Source: JAZKAD01 sp040389305 (GTDB taxonomy: Bacteria > Pseudomonadota > Alphaproteobacteria > Rickettsiales > Rickettsiaceae). From it: a DNA stretch of 18,063 nt. The stretch covers positions 1 through 18,063 of the forward strand of contig JAZKAD010000021.1 of the NCBI GenBank assembly GCA_040389305.1. The letters are read 5' to 3'. A program made the translations under genes and the position numbers. Below, piece by piece: positions 14,180 through 18,063 of the stretch. Under the pieces are notes generated by a model. It saw nothing but the letters and a program-made list of their open reading frames with translations, had not been told where the DNA came from and ran no database searches. Numbering within the stretch: the stretch's first letter is position 1; each line of letters starts with the position of its first letter.

Positions 14180-15496
14180 ATGCTTGCACGCTTATTAATA
14201 TTTGTAATATTATTCTGTACTAAGTCAGCATTTTCTTCTGGGGATGCATCCCTTCCTCCGTTGCCCGAAGGATACGGCCCTCCCGCTACTGCCGCAACTG
14301 AACCTAAAGAAGTTACTAATCCCGTCACTACTTCCGCAACTCCTGTTGTTACTACCACTACACCAGCTGCACCAGTTTCTCCTGTTGAGGACGCCACTGT
14401 TACTACTGCACCAACTGAGTCATCTGAGCCCGTTGCATCTACTTCTACCACCCCTTCTAGCGATAGTAGTTTTATAAGCAAGGGAAAATATGTTCTTCCT
14501 AAGGCAGAAATATTAGATATTACTGATAATGCCGAACCTATAAAATTGCCCAGCATATCAAACGCAACCTTGCCCGGAGGCCCTACTGAGCCCACGCCTA
14601 AGGCTACATCCGAACCTACATCTGAGCCTCATGCCAGCACCGCATCCGAACCTACATCCGCTAGCAATCAGCCATCAGACGTTAAGCGCCTGGAGCATCT
14701 TGTAGAGGATATTGCCTCTAGTATTGATTCTGATACTCCGAAAAGCGATCCTAAAGCAGCCCTTGTTACTCCTAACACTGATACAAAGCAACCAGCTCTA
14801 GTTACGCCACCCGCTGTCACCGTAGCGTCTAAACCTACTCAAAAAGATGAGCATGAGGATAACTCACTTAAGCATACTACTCTTACTCATGACGGGCATA
14901 GCCAAAAACTTCATAATGGACATCACCAGGAACATCATGCGACTAAGGATACCCCACTTACTCCTGAACATGAACAGTTTATAAAAAATGAAGTAGTTAT
15001 GCTGTTATTGGAGGATGACAATACTAATAATGCAATAATTGCTCAACTTATAGACGATGCAGAAGTCCATGAATATATTAGGCAGTTTTGGCATGATTAT
15101 GATTATTACCGCCCAAATCGCGCGGCGCAAAGAGAAGAGATAGAGTTATTCGTTTCTGGATATCATGATTATTACTTATACAATTCCTCTGGCGATTTAA
15201 GTAAGCAAGATGCACAAAAACAGCTTTTTGAGAGCGTAGCGCAAGGTTCTGTCTTCGATGTAAGAGCAATTATAGATAATTATCAGTTACTTCAATCTAG
15301 AGATGATTCTGGAAACAATATGCTTAATATTGCGTCGTTTAGCGGAGATGCTTTAATGGCCAAATTTCTTTTGCTACGCGGCGTAGATCTTTACGCCATC
15401 AATTATTCTGGCGACTCTCCGAGGTCTATTGCGCAAAATACGAAAAACCCAGATATATATAATCTACTACAAAGTGCCGCATTTCTTGGTCGCTAG
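14180..15496 (+). CDS. Secreted, low-complexity ankyrin-repeat protein with His-rich segment
   Basis: This 438-aa protein has a Sec signal peptide (residues 1-19, LARLLIFVILFCTKSAFS, cut near AFS-SGD). Residues 30-225 are a Thr/Pro/Ser/Ala-rich, probably disordered region with short repeats such as SEPTSEP and ASEPTSAS. A His-rich patch at about 231-255 (LKHTTLTHDG, then LHNGHHQEHHATKD) could bind metal. An acidic/Tyr-rich helical domain spans about 261-335. The C-terminus (about 344-438) has two to three ankyrin repeats, best seen in NMLNIASFSGDALMAKFLLL and SPRSIAQNTKNPDIYNLLQS. AAGAGG lies 7 nt before the ATG. It follows popZ by 16 nt and likely shares the tolC-popZ transcript. The location is periplasm, surface or outside; delivery to the host is inference from ankyrin effectors of other Rickettsiales. 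The specific function is unknown. Confidence 0.8.
   Translation: MLARLLIFVILFCTKSAFSSGDASLPPLPEGYGPPATAATEPKEVTNPVTTSATPVVTTTTPAAPVSPVEDATVTTAPTESSEPVASTSTTPSSDSSFISKGKYVLPKAEILDITDNAEPIKLPSISNATLPGGPTEPTPKATSEPTSEPHASTASEPTSASNQPSDVKRLEHLVEDIASSIDSDTPKSDPKAALVTPNTDTKQPALVTPPAVTVASKPTQKDEHEDNSLKHTTLTHDGHSQKLHNGHHQEHHATKDTPLTPEHEQFIKNEVVMLLLEDDNTNNAIIAQLIDDAEVHEYIRQFWHDYDYYRPNRAAQREEIELFVSGYHDYYLYNSSGDLSKQDAQKQLFESVAQGSVFDVRAIIDNYQLLQSRDDSGNNMLNIASFSGDALMAKFLLLRGVDLYAINYSGDSPRSIAQNTKNPDIYNLLQSAAFLGR
14607..14658 (+). repeat. 16-bp in-frame direct repeat in the low-complexity region of the ankyrin gene
   Basis: Two identical copies of catccgaacctacatc lie at 14607-14622 and 14643-14658, offset by 36 nt (12 codons), encoding the related segments SEPTSEP and SEPTSAS. 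This fits slippage-driven growth of the Ser/Pro/Thr-rich region. Confidence 0.6.
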
Positions 15497-15677
15497 TTAA
15501 TAAGCCTTTGTCATCGACATATCGATTATAGAACTTATAGAAGCTTTGCTTTTAGAACAAGATCCTTCATCATTCACGCGTGGTATTAGCGCCAAGTTAT
15601 TCTTCCTGTATAAAACTGTTACGGCATGCCCTAATAAGTCATGACCCTCGCACTTCTATCAATCTCATGAGCAACTT

Positions 15678-16184
15678 ATGAAACAAATCATCTCTAGAGA
15701 AGAATTTGTCATAAAATCTGCTGCAAAGGACAATATGGTCGTTAGCGGCTATGCCAGCGTATTTGGCGTAGTCGATAGCCACAATGATATTATCATGCGC
15801 AGTGCATTTGGTGACGCCTCTCAAAAAATAAACATTAAATTTCTGTGGCAACATGATCAGTCAAAGCCAATAGGCGTTATTACCTCCCTTATGGAAGATG
15901 ATTATGGACTTTATGTCGAAGGATCAATTAATGGCTCAACTCAACAAGGCAGAGAAGCTATCGCCCTAATTGAGCAAGGAGCGCTTAACGGTCTTAGCGT
16001 AGGTTTTATGACAAAAGATTCTGGATATAACGAGGGAGGTTCTAGGGAGATTATCAAGGCCGATTTATATGAAATTAGCCTCGTTACATTTCCAGCCAAC
16101 ACGGAGGCTGGAATTAGCAAAATTAGCTCCGCCTTAGACAAAGCAGCTTCAGCCCTGGAGCGTATCACTGGCGCGCACTTCTAG
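15678..16184 (+). CDS. HK97-family prohead protease (GTA g4-like)
   Basis: This 168-aa serine protease is of the HK97 gp4 type (peptidase U35 family), which cleaves the N-terminal delta domain of the capsid protein during head maturation. It shows the family order: VVSGYASVFGVVDSHNDIIM near the N-terminus, His59 in FLWQHDQSKPIG, Ser107 in LNGLSVGF, and Glu132 in YEISLVTFPAN, all expected catalytic-site residues. It is directly followed (47 bp) by the capsid gene, matching g4-g5 of alphaproteobacterial gene transfer agents. The ATG at 15678 has only a weak GAG upstream. A five-codon mini-frame (15667-15681) overlaps the start in another frame. No portal or terminase gene precedes it; the upstream neighbour is the ankyrin gene after a 181-bp spacer. 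It appears intact. Confidence 0.88.
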   Translation: MKQIISREEFVIKSAAKDNMVVSGYASVFGVVDSHNDIIMRSAFGDASQKINIKFLWQHDQSKPIGVITSLMEDDYGLYVEGSINGSTQQGREAIALIEQGALNGLSVGFMTKDSGYNEGGSREIIKADLYEISLVTFPANTEAGISKISSALDKAASALERITGAHF

Positions 16185-16218
16185 CCGACTAAATTATCTC
16201 AATAAAATATCATCTTAT

Positions 16219-16224
16219 AAGGAG
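16219..16224 (+). promoter_or_regulatory. Strong Shine-Dalgarno of the capsid gene
   Basis: AAGGAG lies 7 nt before the capsid ATG at 16232. Most other genes in the window have weak ribosome sites, including the protease and connector on either side, so this strength implies selection for high capsid translation, or its recent retention. Confidence 0.6.
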
Positions 16225-16231
16225 AACTGTA

Positions 16232-17272
16232 ATGAATATACAAACTATTGCGTCAAAAGTAGAGCATCTTACAAAGGGCTTCGAGCAATTTGCGGCAAGT
16301 CAAGCGGCTATAGACCGGCCGGAATTAGATTGCGGCAACTTAGGCCTCGGAAATATAGAGCACAAAATGGCTTTTGGTAATTATTTAAGAAAAGGAGAGA
16401 CCCAAGGCATGGAAACTAAATCTTTATCTACCACCTCTAATGGAGAAGGTGGATATTTAATCACCCCCGCTTTGCATAAGAGAATTATCACCGGGATAAC
16501 TTCAAAATCTCCTATGCGCAAACTAGCCTCAGTTGAAAATATTTCGACCAATGCACTAGATGTAATAATTCAAGATGGAGAGTTTGACAGTGGCTGGGTA
16601 GTGGATGCTGTAGCACGCGTAGATAGCACCACTCCGCAGCTGAAGCAAAAAAGAATTATGGTGCATGAGTTATATGCGCAGCCTAAAGCTACGCAGCGCT
16701 TACTGGATGATTCTGCGGTGAATGTAGAAGATTGGCTAAATGATAGACTTCAAGAGAGCTTCCTTCGCACGGAAAATAGAAGCTTTATTAGTGGCGATGG
16801 TAATAATCAACCAACTGGTATTTTGCATTACGATGATAGAGCTATACAGAGAGTAGACGTAGCAACCTCGGGAGAAATTAAGCCGGCCGATATATTGAAG
16901 CTGATGAATAGCTTAGATGAAGCGCATTTGTCAAATGCCACAATGCTTATGCACAGAAGTACTCTTGCAGAGCTTCAGAAGCTGCAAGATAACAATGGCC
17001 GCTTTATCTGGCAACCCGCACTATCAGAATCTATCCCGGAGACTTTATTTGGCATTCCCGTCGCTTGTGCATCTGACATGCCAGCCTTTGCAGCTGGAGC
17101 GCCCGTCGTAGCGATCGCTAATTTCAAAGCGGCATATAAAATTGTAGATCGCAGTGGAATTGCTATGATGCGTGATCCATATACAGATAAGCCATTCGTT
17201 AAATTCTATGCTGTGAAACGCGTTGGGGGAGATGTAATAGATCCCAAAGCAATCAAATTCTTAAGGGCGTAA
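16232..17272 (+). CDS. HK97-family major capsid protein (GTA g5-like)
   Basis: This 346-aa capsid subunit forms the icosahedral head shell. Residues 1-63 are a short helical delta (scaffold) domain. The mature protein probably begins at Ser64 after TK in METKSLSTTSNGEGGYLITP, the canonical junction, with the protease encoded just upstream as the likely cleaving enzyme. Further family marks are SPMRKLASVENISTNALDVI (N-arm), LYAQPKATQRLLDDSAVNVE and the GDGNNQPTGIL loop near 188-198, ending with the conserved KFYAVKRVGGDVIDPKAIKFL. GGAG at 16221-16224, 7 nt before the ATG, is one of the strongest ribosome sites in the window. The roughly 60-residue delta domain is shorter than the roughly 100 residues of HK97 and typical GTA capsids. 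The frame is intact. A GTA remnant is likelier than a prophage because no integrase or terminase is visible, but this is not proven. Confidence 0.9.
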   Translation: MNIQTIASKVEHLTKGFEQFAASQAAIDRPELDCGNLGLGNIEHKMAFGNYLRKGETQGMETKSLSTTSNGEGGYLITPALHKRIITGITSKSPMRKLASVENISTNALDVIIQDGEFDSGWVVDAVARVDSTTPQLKQKRIMVHELYAQPKATQRLLDDSAVNVEDWLNDRLQESFLRTENRSFISGDGNNQPTGILHYDDRAIQRVDVATSGEIKPADILKLMNSLDEAHLSNATMLMHRSTLAELQKLQDNNGRFIWQPALSESIPETLFGIPVACASDMPAFAAGAPVVAIANFKAAYKIVDRSGIAMMRDPYTDKPFVKFYAVKRVGGDVIDPKAIKFLRA

Positions 17273-17287
17273 CATCACTTCAAGCGA

Positions 17288-17319
17288 CGAGCTTTAGTTA
17301 TCAGAACATCTAGAGCTCG
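17288..17319 (+). terminator. Hairpin after the capsid gene, possible terminator or processing site
   Basis: CGAGCTTTAG (17288-17297) pairs with CTAGAGCTCG (17310-17319) over 10 bp with one G-U pair, around a 12-nt loop, 15 nt after the capsid stop. There is no U-run downstream, so Rho-independent termination is doubtful. An mRNA-stabilising or processing structure that raises capsid expression relative to the next gene is an alternative. Confidence 0.45.
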
Positions 17320-17321
17320 AC

Positions 17322-17345
17322 ATTATACCAAATTTCAGATTAAAT
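17322..17345 (+). repeat. 24-bp direct repeat, copy 1
   Basis: This is identical over 24 nt to 17449-17472 (starts attatacc, ends gattaaat), with a 127-nt offset. Weak similarity continues past the right end of both copies (attagat versus atgagat). It lies directly after the capsid hairpin. Confidence 0.75.
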
Positions 17346-17372
17346 TAGATAATTGATTTTTTTTGCGAAGAC

Positions 17373-17401
17373 TGCGCAAACCTATAAGTAATAGGTGCGC
17401 A
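17373..17401. repeat. Bulged palindrome in the capsid-connector spacer
   Basis: tgcgca-aa-cctat (17373-17385) pairs with ataggtgcgca (17391-17401): 6 bp plus 5 bp with a 2-nt bulge and a 5-nt loop. An overlapping TTTGCG/CGCAAA palindrome lies just to the left. No U-run follows on the plus strand; on the minus strand an A-rich stretch follows. The candidate GTG start at 17395 lies within the right arm. Confidence 0.45.
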
Positions 17402-17448
17402 AAGCCGAGTTAAAAAATCGATTAGATCATTTAAAAATGGGACTTGGT

Positions 17449-17472
17449 ATTATACCAAATTTCAGATTAAAT
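17449..17472 (+). repeat. 24-bp direct repeat, copy 2, with its own palindrome
   Basis: This is identical to 17322-17345. Only this copy is preceded by the matching left arm that makes ttggtat/ataccaa a 7-bp-arm palindrome with a single central base (17444-17458). It ends 9 nt before the probable ATG of the connector gene, so the repeat supplies most of that gene's leader. Confidence 0.75.
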
Positions 17473-17481
17473 GAGATTAGT

Positions 17482-18000
17482 ATGTCTTATAAAATACTAT
17501 CCGTCGAGGCGCAGAATTTTCTAGATCTCTGCGCCATCAAAAATTATCTTAGAATATCCCACGACTACGATGACCTATGGATTACGGAGTTAATAGGAGC
17601 TTCAATTTCCGCAGCGGAAAGTTTTTTACGGAAAAAATTACTAAAGTCTAAAGTCCAGGTAAAGGTCAAATATTCCTATATGCCGAATATCCGAATGCCA
17701 ATCGGACCTGTTGCAGAAATTCTTGAAGTTAAAGCTATTTCAGGCATTTATACAATTACTTTGCTAGCCGATGAATACATTTGGGAGGATGAGGTAATTA
17801 AACTTCGAAACCTACCCCTTTATGATCATTTAGTAATAGAATATATCGCGGGCTATCCTGACCAATCCCAAATACCCGCATCTATTAAGCAAGGCATGCT
17901 GCTGCATATCGCAGAAATGTATGATAGCCGCGGCATGGTAGCAAGCATCTCGCGTGAGGTGCAGAAGTTATATCAACTACACAGGAAAATGATGCTTTAG
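17482..18000 (+). CDS. gp6-like head-tail connector protein (GTA g6-like)
   Basis: This 172-aa protein belongs to the phage gp6/phiE125 gp8-type head-tail connector family, which forms a ring under the portal and links head to tail. Its N-terminal helical part carries the family pattern IKNYLRISHDYDDLWITELI followed by GASISAAESFL. It then has a beta-rich middle (MPIGPVAEILEVKAI, DEVIKLRNLP), the characteristic LVIEYIAGYPDQSQIPASIK, and the helix QGMLLHIAEMYDSRG. I chose the ATG at 17482 (MSYKILSVEA) because the domain begins there; GTG 17395 or ATG 17437 would add 29 or 15 unrelated residues from the repeat-rich spacer. The ribosome site is weak. The order protease-capsid-connector matches g4-g5-g6 of alphaproteobacterial GTAs. 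The C-terminus is complete. Confidence 0.78.
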   Translation: MSYKILSVEAQNFLDLCAIKNYLRISHDYDDLWITELIGASISAAESFLRKKLLKSKVQVKVKYSYMPNIRMPIGPVAEILEVKAISGIYTITLLADEYIWEDEVIKLRNLPLYDHLVIEYIAGYPDQSQIPASIKQGMLLHIAEMYDSRGMVASISREVQKLYQLHRKMML

Positions 18001-18042
18001 GAGAAGTCATATAGTAAATTAGCTTGAAGTAGGGATGATATC

Positions 18043-18063
18043 GTGCTATTTTCAATGAAAAAT
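18043..18063 (+). CDS. Possible start of a further gene, cut by the window edge
   Basis: A GTG at 18043, in a frame open to the end of the window (VLFSMKN...), is preceded by AGGGA with a 7-nt spacer, 42 bp after the connector stop. By GTA gene order the next gene would be the head-tail adaptor (g7), but seven codons cannot establish identity. ATG 18055 in the same frame is an alternative start. Confidence 0.25.

Larger units (their letters stand above)
17273..17481. other. Structured, repeat-rich spacer between capsid and connector genes
   Basis: This 209-bp stretch contains, in order: a 10-bp-stem hairpin (17288-17319), copy 1 of a 24-bp direct repeat (17322-17345), a T-run with the TTTGCG/CGCAAA palindrome (about 17362-17380), a bulged palindrome (17373-17401), and copy 2 of the direct repeat (17449-17472) abutting the connector start. 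The frame of the connector gene stays open through part of it from a GTG at 17395, but those residues are not family-like. In GTA clusters these two genes normally lie close together, so the spacer looks acquired. Confidence 0.6.

Noticed and set aside
14122..14595. A 157-codon open frame antisense to the ankyrin and popZ genes
   Set aside because: Its Gly/Val/Thr-rich composition is the complement of the low-complexity Thr/Pro codons on the other strand, with no own ribosome site or family resemblance.
15667..15681. A five-codon mini-frame (ATG to TGA) overlapping the prohead protease start
   Set aside because: It could be a leader peptide, but such short frames occur by chance and it has no strong ribosome site.
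17322..17472. CRISPR array suggested by the 24-bp repeat
   Set aside because: There are only two copies, the 103-bp interval is too long for a spacer, and there are no cas genes.
15678..18000. A complete integrated prophage
   Set aside because: No integrase, terminase, portal, lysis or attachment sites are visible. The gene order and host context fit a GTA-type fragment better, though the right side is cut off.

Overview
This window looks like a chromosomal contig from an intracellular alphaproteobacterium of the Rickettsiales type. The evidence is an AT-rich sequence (GC below about 40% by eye), a very large NAD-glutamate dehydrogenase, PopZ and ZapA with its coiled-coil partner, ankyrin and TPR proteins of the symbiont-effector type, and a short gene-transfer-agent (GTA)-like capsid block. 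A full-length flagellar export gene, fliR, argues for a lineage that keeps flagellar genes (Midichloriaceae-like) rather than Rickettsia itself. That placement is inference; there is no rRNA or other decisive marker here. A run of 10 Ns at 13201-13210 shows this is a draft assembly.

Layout. 1-5705, mostly minus strand: a short ribosome hibernation factor (hpf), a 611-aa TPR/coiled-coil protein ending in Cys-Trp-Cys-Cys, a 415-bp non-coding gap with an inverted repeat, then fabI (enoyl-ACP reductase) divergent from fliR (plus). fliR converges on a two-gene division unit read on the minus strand, a ZauP-like coiled-coil protein overlapping zapA. Next comes a short RodZ-like HTH membrane protein. 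5754-11201, minus strand: the giant NAD-glutamate dehydrogenase and a PAP2 lipid phosphatase. 11325-15496, plus strand: hemC (heme synthesis), then a tight tolC - popZ - secreted ankyrin protein unit. 15678-18063, plus strand: HK97-type prohead protease, major capsid protein and gp6-like head-tail connector, in the order g4-g5-g6 of alphaproteobacterial GTAs. A possible next gene begins at the right edge. The 209-bp spacer between capsid and connector holds a 10-bp-stem hairpin, a 24-bp perfect direct repeat and two palindromes.

Functionally the window mixes housekeeping (fatty acid elongation, glutamate catabolism feeding the TCA cycle, tetrapyrrole synthesis, cell division and polarity, translation hibernation) with host-interaction candidates (TPR protein, secreted ankyrin protein, TolC) and the GTA-like fragment. 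I see no CRISPR array, tRNA, rRNA or transposase gene. I found no clear-cut novel multigene system. The least explained items are the Cys-rich tail of the TPR protein, the His-rich secreted ankyrin protein coupled to tolC-popZ, and the repeat-rich spacer inside the capsid gene block.
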